Assembly: GCA_022702705.1 (NCBI GenBank)
Contig: CM040421.1
Coordinates: 73,030,121-73,094,120 of the forward strand
DNA length: 64,000 bases
Source of the DNA: Papilionanthe hookeriana x Papilionanthe teres
Lineage: Eukaryota > Streptophyta > Magnoliopsida > Asparagales > Orchidaceae
Reading direction: 5' to 3'
In this document: one piece after another, positions 23,860-35,761 of the stretch
How positions within the stretch are numbered: position 1 is the first letter of the stretch
How the letters are laid out: the number at the start of each line of letters is the position of its first letter
Position numbers and translations under genes: made by a program
Notes under the pieces: model-generated
What the model saw: the letters and a program-made list of their open reading frames with translations, nothing else
What the model was told of the DNA's origin: nothing
The model's database searches: none

Positions 23860-25610
23860 TAATAATAACAAATTTTAAAACTATTCTTAAAAAGGTTGAC
23901 AAAAACAATTTTGATTGCAATTCAAAAAATAAATAAATAAAAAAAACTTTTATTAAAAAAACTATTACTAGTAGTGATGTGTTAATATTGTCATATACAA
24001 ATTGAGCTCAAAATTCTTATAAAAGTGATTAAATATGACATTTGACAAATCTTATTTAACAATTTATTAGCCAAATCTTTGTAGTTACATAAAAATTCTC
24101 TATTTTTTTTAAAATCAACTAAATACCGATAAGTGATTTTCATTTAATATTAGATTTGATTTGTACTTTCAAGATTTTGAAGTTTAGCCCTGAACTGAAA
24201 GGAAGAAGAGAATATTAAATTTTTAAATCAAAGGTTCATGTAATAATTATTTTTTTTTAATATGAATAAATAAATATATGAGAAATAAAATTTATACACA
24301 ATTAATGATGTCAATATTTATAAATTTAAATCCAGTCTAAAACTCATTAAAAATATAAATCTAATTTATTAATAATAATTATATTTTAAAATTTAAAAAA
24401 ATATAATTTAGATTTATAAATATATTTTGCAATAACTCAAATAAATAATAAAAACATTGTATATAATGATAACTTTGAAAATGTGTAAAAAAAAATCCGT
24501 CCTTCAGAAGTTAGAAGTCAGCATTTCAATTTAACTGCTTAACCCAAAATAAAATAAAATAAAATAAAAGTGGCACAAAAGAACCTTCAACTATGTTCCA
24601 CGCCACAGAATGTTATACTTTGGAATTAACTTCAGGAACATGGGCATCAGTTAGAAGGAAACAAAAGGGAAAATGTACAAATGTAACATACAATTCTTAT
24701 GCATCTAAACTTTCAAATTTACATACATAGCACTTTGATATTAAGACTATGCATGAAGAAGTATATTTTACTATTAAAAAGTGATATTAATGTTATTTTT
24801 TATGTGATATTAAAGATTTAAGTGATATATATGTAAATATGAAACTTTAGGTGTGAGATATGTAAATAAATAAGAATTGAGCGCTATGCATGTAAATGCC
24901 TCGGAAAAGAAAAATTATTCATCAAATCTTGGACAATTATAAAACTATCCTACTGTGATCAATACTACAATAAAAAGTCTTAAGATGAACAGCAGTTCAT
25001 CTGGACCAAGCTGAACAATAAATGTCCGTTAATCAATTTAAAAACAAGAAAAAAACAAAACAAAACAAAACAAAACATTCATGGCAATTATAAATTCCAA
25101 TGACATATGATGTGGAGAGGACGACAAAATAAGCGTCTTCAGCCAACTTGCTCCACTAATTTGCACGCTTTAAAAGAAATGGTCTGTAAAAGAAAAGAGA
25201 AGAGAAAAAAGAAAAATCAATGATATAGGAGAATCGTGCAGATAGGCATGCAACTCTAAAACCTTATAAAACACAGCATGAACAAAATTGAATCAGCACC
25301 ACATCCAGCCATACAGGTACTGATGAATCAGTAATCAGAATAATCTAGTTCTTAAACAAGTATAGAACCCACTTTTCAGTTGCAGTTATCAAATGCTCCT
25401 TAACATGCAGATGGACTCCTAATTTTCAGGGAGAACATCTAGAATATCATGTTGATCGGCTTATTGTATATATATCAAAACATTTGAACATTGTAAAAAT
25501 ATAGCATATTGAAGTTTAAAATATTAAAATTTTAAAGTAATAAATTGCCTAACGTATTAATTAATATGTTAATAACATAACCGCAAAGCATTAAATAAAA
25601 AACATTAAGC
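23300..25610. other. Intergenic AT-rich sequence
   Basis: No gene is recognised. It contains an (AT)n array at 23812-23858. A stretch at 24780-24900 shares the module agtgatatatatgtaaatat...gtgagatatgtaaat with the duplicated short element at 35.9 and 36.6 kb. Confidence 0.5.
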
Positions 25611-25799
25611 TGCAAACAAGAACAACAACAACAACAACAACAAACCTTTATCCCACTAAGTGGGGTTGGCTACATGAACCCCTTTTTCTCCATTGCATCC
25701 TATTGAGTGTCATATCTTCATTTAATTCTAATAAATTAAGATCATTTCTTATACAATATGCACAAGTCTTTACAGGTCTACCTCTGCCTTTCTTAAAAC

Positions 25800-26890
25800 A
25801 TTTACTCTCCTAATCAGATCATCGAATGAGTCGACGTTTACTATGACCAAAACATCTAAGACGACTCTCTCTAATTTTGTCCACCACTGGAGCTACAACA
25901 ACCCTATCACGGATATATTCATTTCGCATTTTGTCTCTAAGTGTAAAGCCACTCATCCACCTAAGCACTCTCATCTCGGCAACACTTAACTTAGTTTTAT
26001 GCTTCTCTTTTAAAGGGCAACATTCAACGCCATAAAGCCTTGCAGGTCTCACCACAATCTTATAAAATTTTCCTTTCAGTCTAATCAGTATTTTTCCATC
26101 ACACAATAGGCCCGAAGCACTCCACTTCAACCAACCAACTTGAATTCTACTAATAGCATTCCCGTATATATCACCATCACATTGAACAATAGACCCGAGA
26201 TACCTAAAGCGTTCACACATTTTAATAATTTAATCACTCATAGTTACATCTCTGTCACTAGAGCTACTACTACTAAAACTACATTCCATGTATTCAATTT
26301 TAGTTCTACTTAAATAAAGGCATTTAGACTCCAATGTAGACCTCCATAATTCAAGTTTTTCCTGCACTTCTTCTCTAGTCTTATCCACGAGAAGGATATC
26401 ATCAACAAAAAAACATACACTAAGGTATATCCTCGTGTAAATGTCCAGTAAGAGCATCCATAACTAATGTAAAAAGATATGGACTTAAAGCCGATGCCTG
26501 ATGTAATGCAACTAAAATAGGAAATTTTGGTCAATCCTCCTATTCGAACACAAGTAACATTCTAGTATACATATCTTTAATGACTTGAATACAAGTCATA
26601 TCAACACTTTTCTTCTCTAGAGCTTCCCAAATGATATCTCTTGGAACCTTATCATAAGTTTTTTCAAAACAATAATACATGGATCCTCCATATTTTCTAT
26701 GAATTTCTCCATTAAACCTCTCAATAAATGTATAGCTTCCATAGTAGGCCTGCCTAGCATAAATCCAAATTGATTATGAGAAATCTTTGTAATACGTCTT
26801 AACCTGTGTTCAATTACCCTCTCCCATAATTTTAAAGTATGACACATCAACTTAATTCCTCTAAAATTTGCACTCTTATGCATCCCCTTT
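25800..26890 (-). pseudogene. RTE reverse transcriptase, broken
   Basis: From right to left the minus strand encodes NFRGIKLMCHTLKLWERVIE and NQFGFMLGRPTMEAIHLLRG (RT fingers/palm), then FVDDILLVDKTREEVQEKLE, which holds the catalytic aspartates, and then RFRYLGSIVQCDGDI, YGVECCPLK and MRVLRWMSG of the RTE C-terminal region. The last part, IRESRLRCFGHSKRR, matches the fragments at 34.1 and 0.4 kb. Frame changes lie near 26620-26530 and 26225. The enzyme would copy LINE RNA at a nicked target, but this one is dead. Confidence 0.85.
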
Positions 26891-26910
26891 TTTCTTAGAA
26901 ATGGAGACCA

Positions 26911-27182
26911 AAATACTCTTCATCCACTCCTCAAGTATCCTTTTAGTTTTAAAATAATATTAAAAAGTTTTGAAAGCAAAAAAATACTCAAATCTCCTAT
27001 ATATTTCCACACTTCAACTAGGATATCATCAGGTCTACAGACTTTCCACCCTTGGTTTTCTTTAATGCCAACGCAACTTCATTTTTTACTAATACAACGG
27101 TAAAAATGAAATATTTTACTATTATAAACAAATTAATATTTCTAAGATTGATTGTATTTTTAGAATTTTCTTTTTTTTTTGC

Positions 27183-27236
<54 letters not shown>

Positions 27237-27667
27237 GTGTGTGTGTGTGTGCATCTTTCACCATTTTTAGTATCTAATCTATTAAAAAAAATACTCTTCA
27301 ACCACCCCTCAAGCATCCTTTTAGTTTTAAAATAATATTAGAGTTTAGTAAGCAAAAAAACTCCAAAATTTCTTATATATTTCCACACTTCAATTAGGAT
27401 ATCATCAGGTCTACAGAATTTCCACCCATGGTTTTCTTTAATGTCACCTCAACTTTTTTTACTAATACGACATAAAAATGAAACATTTTATTATTATTAA
27501 CAATATTAATATCACTAAGGTTCATCACATTTTCAGAAACTTCATTAAAAAGGTCATCAAAATAACTCACCCACCTATCTTATTATATTTTTCTTAAAAA
27601 CACTTTTTGACTTTCATCTTTAATACATATTACTCGACTTAAATTTTATTTTTTTATTTTTTTTGGC

Positions 27668-27709
<42 letters not shown>

Positions 27710-27745
27710 CTTTCACCATCTTTAATATCTAATCTATTACAAATA
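26911..27745. repeat. Imperfect tandem duplication inside the RTE, each copy with an (AT)n array
   Basis: Copy 1 (about 26911-27286) and copy 2 (about 27287-27745) both run from atactcttca..ccactcctcaa-like sequence through ggatatcatcaggtctacag, a gctagtttatatatat array and a ctttcaccat..ttagtatctaatctatta end. Copy 2 has an additional internal segment (about 27530-27650). The duplicated unit is part of the RTE coding region. Confidence 0.8.
27188..27251. repeat. (TA)n(GT)n compound microsatellite
   Basis: About 22 TA units followed by about 9 GT units. The paralogous position in the second tandem copy (27673-27709) has only the TA array. Confidence 0.95.
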
Positions 27746-27784
27746 TTACTAAAAATAGTTTTTTTGTCAAAGATTGTTCTCTTA

Positions 27785-30140
27785 GAGCCCATTTGGGGGA
27801 GCTTTTTCGGAGCGATACATTTTGAAAACGCCCGCAGCAACATTTGGATATTGTGATTAGTATGTGTTTTAGAGAAGTCGGTTGTGCTACATAATAAACG
27901 TGGGTAGCGGGGTTCACCACGGCCTGCGTTTCGTCTTACATTTATTTTTGGCTTTTATTGCCCTACCCCAAGCTCTCCTCGTGTCCCGCACTCCCCTCTC
28001 TCACAATTCTGCCCTAAAGGTAACATCGGCTCTCTTCTCTGATCTGTGGCTCCAGTGGCAAGGGTTTGACTTTCTTCTCCTCTCCCTATCCCCTTCATTC
28101 TTCGCCTTTATTTGGTTTATTTGCTCTCTGTTGGCCAAAGGTACTCTACCGTTATCTATTCTGACATTTTGATTTTGCTAATATTTTAGCTTCACTGAGA
28201 TCTGTTCGATTGATGATTTCGGGTAGTTGCACACTAATGTTGGATTTTGCAAGTTTTGTGATTTGGATTTTGCAATTTTCTATAGTGGTGCTATGATGGG
28301 TTGTTATTTGATATTGGCATCTCTGTATTCTATTCGGTTTGATTGTTTCTCTTCTATGTTTTATTCGGTTTGATTTTGCGATTTTCTGTGATATTGGGCT
28401 CTTTATGCTATCTTCGGTGTATGTAATGTTTTGGGTGGTAGTGGTGGTTATTGTGATGTTACTTGAAATGTCTCGGGTGGTGGTGATCGTTACTGTGATG
28501 TTGGCCGAAATTATTGGTGGTGGTCGTGGTGTTACTATGATATTACCTGAAAATTTTTGGGTTGTGGTAATCACAGTGATATTGCCCAAAATTCTTTCAG
28601 TGGTGGTGGTAGTTACTATGATGTTGCCCAAAATTTTGATTTTGCCCGAAATTTTAGTGAAGATGTACAGTGATCTTGGTCAAATATGGTTGTGTTGTGA
28701 TGTTAGTAGGTGTGGTGGTGGTGTTGGTGATGAAAAATGTTGGTTTGTCATGGTGATGATAGTGGTATTATTATGTATCAAAGTTGGCTTTTCCCAAATG
28801 CAACCACACCGCATCAACCAAACAGCCTCAGATATGGTGATTGCAGTGTTATTTTGATGTCCGGTGTGTGGAGGTGGTGGTGGTGTTGTGGATGTGTTGA
28901 TGTATTGGAGTCTTAATGTGTGGATGTGGTGATGGTGGTGTTGTGTGTGTTGATGTCTTAATGTGGACCAGTACTAAAGATGAGGAAAGTGCAAGCGAGG
29001 TGACAAAGTTGATGGGAAGAATTACAGCTGTGATAGTAGAAATGTAATTTGAGTATTCATTATATTATTAATTATAATAGTTGTCCAAGAGATTCACAAT
29101 TTATTATTTGTATTTTATACAGTTCATGTTTATTTTCATTTTTTTTATTTGATATTGATTGTTTGAGTTATCTACGTTGTTTGTAAGTCTTTTTTTTTTA
29201 GATTTATTCTGTTTTTCTTTTGGTGAGTTTTGGATTTCTATGATGAAATGTTAGACTTTATAGGTTCTTCTGGATGGTCTGTTTATCACTATTGGTTGGT
29301 GTTACATGAAAAATGCTAATTAAGGCAACCAATTTCCTCGCTTCTTTTCGGTGCTACAGCTTTTGAGATTATTCTGGAAAATCTTTTTTAGTGTTATGCA
29401 TATGTGACACACAAGCTTAGTATTACGTGGGTTAAAGGCAGCCAAGTATTCTTTATTTATAAAGTCTGTTGTCGTTGGTTAATATACAGAGTTCTCTAAG
29501 ACCTCACACTGCATAAAACTGTAATTAATTAATTTTTTTATCAACTTTTACTTTGTCATGTCTAATGAGATGTCTTTTAAAGCATTCAAAAAAGATTAGC
29601 TAGAGGATTTCTAGCTACTCCTGAAGACTGCAGTGTCACTTTGGACTTCAAAGTTCCCTGCTAACTTCAATATAACTACGGAAGACACTTCTACAGGTGC
29701 CCGTGGAGAATCACGGAGAACTGTGACTTTTTTTTCGTGGGCAGATGACCGGATGATTCCAATGCCGAGAGTGATCGGGCATAAAGAATATCCCTAGAGG
29801 ATGGCTTTGCTCGTGGCATACGTCATCTGCATTTTAAGAATAATTTTATCATATTATTAAATGTTATTTAATTGTCTTTTTCTTAACTTTAGTAATCATG
29901 ATATTTTATTTTTTGTACTCTTCTGTACGGTAATTTTTTTGTTCCTAAAGTATAAAATATATTAGCGTCACAGTTCTGTTGCAAACAAAATTACTATACA
30001 AGAGCAGAATGGTCATTTGTCCAAAAACAGCTATTGCACAATTGTTTTCAAATTGTAAAAAATAAACAGACAATTAACTTATCCACCGCAACTTCAGTGC
30101 AGCAACTTAATATTAAGCTGTAGCTGCTCCAAACAAACCC
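27785..30140. mobile_element. 2,356-bp PIF/Harbinger-like TIR element, no transposase
   Basis: The left end is GAGCCCATTTGGGGGAGCT. The right end, read inwards, is AGGGTTTGTTTGGAGCAGCT. These are imperfect terminal inverted repeats of the GGGCCTGTTTGG type. TTA is present on both sides (27782-27784 and 30141-30143), as expected for the superfamily. It splits the RTE between endonuclease and RT. A GC-rich leader-like stretch (27890-28130) and GGT/GTT-rich sequence (28390-28960) are present, but no transposase or Myb-like domain, so it looks non-autonomous. No protein is claimed. Confidence 0.7.
28420..28960. repeat. Degenerate GTGGTG/GATGTT-rich stretch
   Basis: The plus strand is dominated by gtggtggt, gtgatgtt and cccgaaatttt motifs with irregular spacing. 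Open frames on both strands here are valine- or threonine-rich low complexity. Confidence 0.7.
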
Positions 30141-30143
30141 TTA

Positions 30144-31010
30144 AACTCACTATGACTATTTTATATTTTTTACAATTCTCTAAGTTTTTACATTTAAACA
30201 AATTTTTATGACATAACTTCTTATATTTTATATTTTCTTACATATTATTATTCCCCCACCAACTTTTATTTATAAAAATTTTTTCTTTTGATTCTCTAAG
30301 TATATATTTTGTCACATGTTTAATAGTATTTGTTACTTTATCCTACATAAAATTTGTTTCTGTATGAACATCTCAAATCTTGAAATCTTAAAGTTTACTT
30401 ATATAAATAATTTTATTTGTGTCTTTTAAGTGCCCTAATCTAATTCTATGAAATGATTCATATTATGGTTAATTTTGCAACTCTTCATCTTAAAATCTTG
30501 AACTAATAATCGAGTTAAGTGCTTAAATCCTCACGGAATGTCCTTACAATCTTTACATTCTCGACAATCTCTTCTCATAAAAAATAATCAATTTGTATTT
30601 TATTAGATTCATTCTTATAAGTAATAATATGCTCATCTATCTTGAATAAAGTATTAGCAATAACAAAATCATACGCTAAAGCAAAAGCTAATACGACTCT
30701 ACCTTCTTCATCAAACAATAGCCAACTTTAATATTTATAAATTCTTTTACCACTCAACCGGCATGTCTATTTAAATCTCTTCCAAAAAAAAAATTTCTTT
30801 AAGAGATATCATTTGCATCAAGTCTTTTAGGTCATTCCAGAATTTTCTTTAGAAGCTATATCTAAACATATTTGAGGAGCATGGCACTTATAATATTAAA
30901 ATCTGTGTATCAAAAATAATCTTAAGGGCTATAATCTCACCTCCAATTCTATTAATTTTTAATTATCTTTCAAACTCTTATCTATAATTATACCTACACT
31001 ATTTTTGGTG
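30144..31010 (-). pseudogene. RTE endonuclease region, heavily decayed
   Basis: The minus strand from about 31000 downwards gives fragments resembling the plant RTE endonuclease: IIID-SLKD-like, IIALKII-like and then FWNDLKDLMQMISLKE, corresponding to the FW-DLDDL motif before the catalytic GDLN. Frequent stops and frameshifts prevent a clean translation. Position and strand fit the RT half beyond the nested insertion. Confidence 0.65.
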
Positions 31011-31049
31011 CGACTTTTAACTAAATACTAAAATTTCTCTAGGTTCTTT

Positions 31050-31400
31050 TCTCCATGAATTTTCTCCAAAGTACTAAGAATTTTCTCCAAGTAATTTCCA
31101 TGTGTATAATTCTCTAAGTTATTTTTCCCGTGAATTTTCTTCAAAAGATTATCATGTGTAGAATTCTCTTAAGTAATTCTCCATGTATTTTCTTCAAGAG
31201 ATTTCCATATGCAGAATTCTCTCGAGTTATTCTCTCCATGCATTTTCTTCAAGTGATTTCTATGTGTATAATTCTCCAAGCTAATTTCTCGTATATTTTC
31301 TCCAAGTGATCTTTCCGCGTGTAGAATCTTCTAAGTTTTTGTTTTTCTGTGTACTTTCTCGAAGTTTTTTCTATGTGTTAATTATGTGAACTTAAAGGAC
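31050..31400. repeat. Degenerate ~60-bp minisatellite (ttctccatg...caagtgatttc)
   Basis: Units share gaattctct, aagttattctccatg, attttcttcaagtgatttc and catgtgta. At least five diverged copies are visible, and looser catgtgtaggttt repeats continue to about 31900. Confidence 0.7.
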
Positions 31401-32039
31401 TATCACGTATAGATTTCACGAGTATTCTTTCATGTGTCAATTATGTGACCTTGAAGAACTTTCATGTGCTTTTATGTGTAGGTTTCATGCGTTAATTATG
31501 TTAACTTGAAGAGCTTTCATGTGCTTTCATCTATAGGTTTCATATGTTTTCTCCATATATTAATTATGTGAACTTGAAGAACTTTATATGTAGGTTTCAT
31601 GTGATTCCAAGTGTTGGGTATTTCTCCATAAGAATTGAATGAACATGAAAGACATTAAGAGTTCTCTCCATGTCCAAAGTATGTAAGATAAAATTTTCCT
31701 CATGTGTTTTCCCTTTGTCTAACGTACGTAAAATGAAATTTTCACCATGTGTTTTCTAGATATCCAAATTATGTGAAATAAAAATTTATCCATGTGTTTT
31801 TTCGATGCTCTATATATGCGAGATTGTAAGTACATTTCATGTAAATTTATCTCCCATGTTTAGTTCATATAAAGTGAAGAAAACTCTCATGTGTAGTGTG
31901 CCTATGAGAAAGAACCTTTCATGTGTAGGTTAGAGTGTAATGTGCTTAGGATTAATCATTTGCAAAGTGAGGCGTTTAGGATGTGACACTCGCAAGCTTA
32001 TATGGTTAAACTACATCAATTTAGAAATTTTAAGTAACC

Positions 32040-32800
32040 TAAGGCTAAATTGCTCGTAAATCCTAATTTCTAAACTTTAAAACACCTAAAATTTCAAACC
32101 CATTAAAAACCTTCGAAACAATTAGAATTTTAAAATACTTAAAATTTCAAACCCTTTTAAACATTTTGAAACACTTAAACTTTAAAACAGTTAAAATTTC
32201 AAACCTTTTAAACCCTTTAAAATAGTTAGAACGTTAAAAAACGTATAATTTTAATCAATTTTAAATCTTTTGAAACAATTTAAAATTCCAAACTTTTTAA
32301 AACAATTTGAACTTTAAAACACTTAAAAATTTCAAAAACTTTTAAAATAGTTCAAACTATAAAACACTTAATTTTCTAAACCCTTTCCAACATTTCAAAA
32401 CAATATGAACTTTAAAATACTTTAAAAATTTTCCAAAAACATCTTATACTTTCCATCACTAAATAATTTTCAAAACACCTCAAAAGTGTTAAAAACTTTA
32501 AACTTTCCAAGACACTTTAAGTTTTCCATCATTTAAAATTTTCACTTAAAACTTTTCAAATTTTTAAAAGATTTTCAACTCCTAAAATAATTACAATTCC
32601 CAAAACACTTGAACCTTTTTAAATAATTTGCACTTTCAGCACACTTAAATTTTTTATCATTTAAAATTTTCAACTTTCAAAACATCTTTTTAAACTATTT
32701 AAGTAATCACCGCTCCAAATCATTAAAATTATACATTTTCAATTACTTAAAAGTTAAAACTTTCCAAGCAATTTACAATGGTAATCATTTAAGCTTATAA
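32040..32800. repeat. Degenerate aactttaaaacacttaaaa repeats
   Basis: Irregular 20-40-bp units with aaacactt, aaatttcaaacc and ttttaaa occupy the stretch. There is no coding signal. Confidence 0.6.
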
Positions 32801-33479
32801 TCTTTTATCTGTCAATTTTTGCACTAATTTTCACATCTTCGAAGAGAATTAAATGGGATGGCATGTAACTCAAAAAACCAAACTTAGGATGGACACCAAA
32901 TGCAAAATATCAGCCTTGGAACATCTTGACCTCATGGTTGACTGACAAACTATGAAATTAACCAAATAAAATACTCCAATATCACACCCTAAAAAAATAA
33001 AGATCTAAAATTCACCAATTTAAATAATTGAAACCACACATAAATAGCTCAACTGTGAACTCTATGTTAGCCAACTTATAAATGAAACCTAGATCCACAT
33101 CCTAGAATATTCTAAGCTAGAAACCTAGATTAGATTACTAGATACCCCTAATTAGTGCTACGAGCTATGTATATAAAACCTCAAGCCTATAACAGCTTTG
33201 AATATGTAGACTTCCTATGATGAGGTAACTAGTGGTTACTAACAAAGGCATCCTAACCACCTAATAGTTAAGAATAACCACACTCGTCATCGCTATAGCA
33301 TTGGCAATAGTGGAAACCAATGACTATCTGGTTGGTTAAAAATCTAAGGCAACAGATGAACTCGGAGCGGTGAAAAATTATAGGTATTTTGATTGGAGAC
33401 ATCATAACCAAAATTTAAGTTAGTCCGCATATTTTAGTCCTTATAGAGTTTAATCACCTTAGGCTTAAGCTCTCAACTT

Positions 33480-33785
33480 CCATCTAGAAATCTTTTCAAC
33501 TAATCTTAAACTTTTAGTTTGAAAATCAAACTAAAACTTTGAAAACAAACCAATCAAATCAACTCATTGAAATAAAATCTTTCAAATCAAAATTTCAACT
33601 CAAACTTTTCAAATCAAAACTTCTAAAACTAAACTTTGAAATCAAACTGATCAATGCAAACTATCAAAAACAAATCCTTGAAATAAAACCTTTCAAATCA
33701 AACTTTTCAAATCAAACATTCAAACCAAACTTTCAAATCCAACCTTTCAAATCAAACATTTCCAAACCTAACTATTCCGCCTCAG
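33480..33785. repeat. Degenerate tttcaaatcaaac repeats
   Basis: Short units (aaactttcaaatcaaac and variants) repeat about twenty times. The open frame over them is K/S/F/N-rich low complexity. Confidence 0.75.
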
Positions 33786-34092
33786 TCTAGCAAAAATCCA
33801 ATTCATTCCAAATTCCTTTTGATTTCATCTAAATTGTAACAAACCTAGATAAATTCCCAATTTCAATCCCAAGCTATATAATCTTAAATAGTTGGTTAAT
33901 CTCTTTCATAGGTCTTTCCATGACACACCATCATTGAGCTGTAAAATTCCAACATTTTGAATCTCTAAAACACCAATCTCGAAATATACATTCATGAAAT
34001 CCTAAACAATACAAATCAATACTTTAATCGAGAATATTCTCAGGAGTTGTAGACTCCTGAAATGTAATTAACTATGAGGGATTGTCCTTGTA

Positions 34093-34404
34093 CAACAACA
34101 ACAACAACAAAGCCTTAATCCCACCAAGTGGGGTCGGCTACATGAATCCTTTTCTCCATTGCGTCCTATTTAGTGTCAAATTTTCATTTAACTCTAATAA
34201 ATTAATATCATTTTTTATGCAATAAGCCAAAGTCTTCCTAGGTCCACCTCTGCCTTTTTTAACATAAGTTGTATCTAAAACATCTACTCGCCTAATCGGA
34301 TCATCAGGTGGTCGACGTTTAATGTGACCAAACCATCTAAGGCGACTCTCTCTAATTGTATCCGTCACTGGTGCAACACCAACCCTATGACAGATATAAT
34401 AGGT
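34093..34404 (-). mobile_element. 5'-truncated RTE copy with perfect 11-bp TSD
   Basis: The (CAA)n tail at 34093 and the 3' end motif ccaccaagtggggtcggcta mark an RTE end on the minus strand. The remnant encodes IRESRLRWFGHIKRRPPDDP, then a GRGGPRKT motif and LNRTQWRK of the RTE C-terminus. The 11-bp repeat ttgtccttgta occurs at 34082-34092 and 34405-34415, which defines a 312-bp insertion into the 31-34.6-kb repeat region. Confidence 0.9.
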
Positions 34405-34589
34405 TTGTCCTTGTAGAGATAACAAAATTAAAATAAATCATATCTTATATTCGTGAGGTAGAGGAAAATCTCTATTTAATGTAAACACATAAATCATAAA
34501 GATTTTCATCATCCAAATTATTAGATCCATTTCAAATAATTTTCTACCTCTCGGGGTGATATATTATTCTTCAAATAATGTATTCGGTC

Positions 34590-35617
34590 ATTTAGATAAA
34601 AAATTTTCAGGATATGTGGAGGATACATCGAAGTAAAAAAATACCAACGGTCGTCTCGTCAATTGGTTTTCAGCAAAGCAAATGTGCCTCCTCTCTTTTT
34701 TTGTTCCATCAAAGTTTCACGTGGCTTTATCTTCTTCTTTACTTGGACAATATCTTATTAACTGTTAACAATAGTCAAGCCATTCACAACCTCATCAAGA
34801 ACCTACACTCTAGATTTTCGATGCATCGGTTCAGATACACATCTCCACAAATGGGTCGGTATGCATTTAAAACAAAGTCACTGTGCAGCAATTATCCTTA
34901 GTAAAGTCAATATGTCTGATTGCAAGCCCCTCTCGAATCCTATATCCCACATAGTCCCTCTCTCATATGAATCTCAACATTTCTTTGCTAATCCCAAATT
35001 ATACCATATGCTTGTTGGCTCACTTCAATATCTCACCAATACACGCACCGACATTGCCTTCGTCGTCAATAACTTTGCTCAACACCTTCACAGTCTTCTC
35101 AATTTTCAGCACAAGCAACTCAAACGACTTCTTTGATACATCAAAGGGCCTCTAAACCTCAGTCTCCCTCTTCAAGTTGATCCTCTTACTCCCCATATGT
35201 ATGCCGATCATAGTTGGGCTAGTGATTCTTCTGATCATCGCTCCATCACAAAATACATGCTCTTAAGCAACAACTTAATTAAATCGACTGTAAAGAAGCA
35301 ACCATCTATGGGTCGTTCTTCTACAGAAGCTGAGTATCACAGTCTCTCCACCGCAACCACTAATGTCATATGGCTTCGTCGTCTACTTTAGGATTAACAA
35401 AGTCCTGTTACTTCTAAAATATTTATGGTGACAACACCTCCATTATGACTATCGCTAGCAACTCAACCTTCCACACTAACTAAGAAGTTGGCATCACATA
35501 CATCAACACTCATGATCAACCAATAGATATCTTCACTAAATCACTAATGACTTCTCTCGCTTCATTCAACTTCATGACAAACTGACTCTTTGTCCTACCG
35601 ATATTAGGTTGCAAGCG
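34590..35617 (+). pseudogene. Ty1/copia RT and RNase H relic
   Basis: The plus strand encodes a degraded RT with YLDNILLTVNNSQAIHNLIK (the YVDD box is YLDN), CKPLSNPISHIVPLS, YHMLVGSLQYLTNTRTDIAF and then the RNase H region with HMYADHSWASDSSDHRSITK and QPSMGRSSTEAEYHSLST. The ending LTLCPTDIRLQ resembles the end of copia pol. Frame changes near 34880, 35140 and 35390, and the changed active site, make it inactive. Gag, protease and integrase are absent. Confidence 0.85.
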
Positions 35618-35755
35618 TGATAAAACACAATATCCTCGATAATAATCTCTAATTACTGCTCCTTCATCCTAAATACCTGTATGTGTATAAATATACTTGT
35701 TTGTATACAGGTATGGGTGTTGTAGTCTCTGTTATGAGTAATGATATTAAATGTG
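35618..35755 (+). mobile_element. Possible 3' LTR start of the copia relic
   Basis: The sequence after the pol end opens with tgataaaacacaatatcctc and includes a TATA-like tataaata at about 35685. The right end is not defined, because the duplicated short element starts at 35762. Confidence 0.35.
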
Positions 35756-35761
35756 CAATCG

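Larger units (their letters stand above)
25619..31010 (-). mobile_element. RTE-type LINE, near full-length relic, interrupted
   Basis: The (CAA)n tract near 25620 followed by ctttatcccactaagtgggg is the complement of the RTE 3' end. Moving right on the minus strand come the RT C-terminus, RT core and, beyond the inserted element 27785-30140, the endonuclease region up to about 31010. The 3' half also carries a tandem duplication (26911-27745). The matching target-site duplication at the 5' end was not found. All coding parts are broken, so the copy is inactive. Confidence 0.8.
31020..34590 (+). other. Diverged repeat region, partly related to the 7.3-kb element
   Basis: Near 34060 the phrase atgtaattaactatgaggg, followed by a tgtccttgtag run, matches atgtaattaactatagggg at 13745 in the 7.3-kb element. 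The preceding tatcgaga..ttctcagg/ttcttagg also matches. The AT-rich aaactttaaaacacttaaaa section (32040-32800) and the caaactttcaaatcaaacc section (33480-33780) are low-complexity. Boundaries are not visible and the relation is established only around 34.0-34.1 kb. Confidence 0.45.

Noticed and set aside
28152..28857. Opposed ORFs of 159 and 172 codons
   Set aside because: Both are low-complexity readings of GTGGTG/GTTATTGTGATG-type sequence inside a non-autonomous TIR element.
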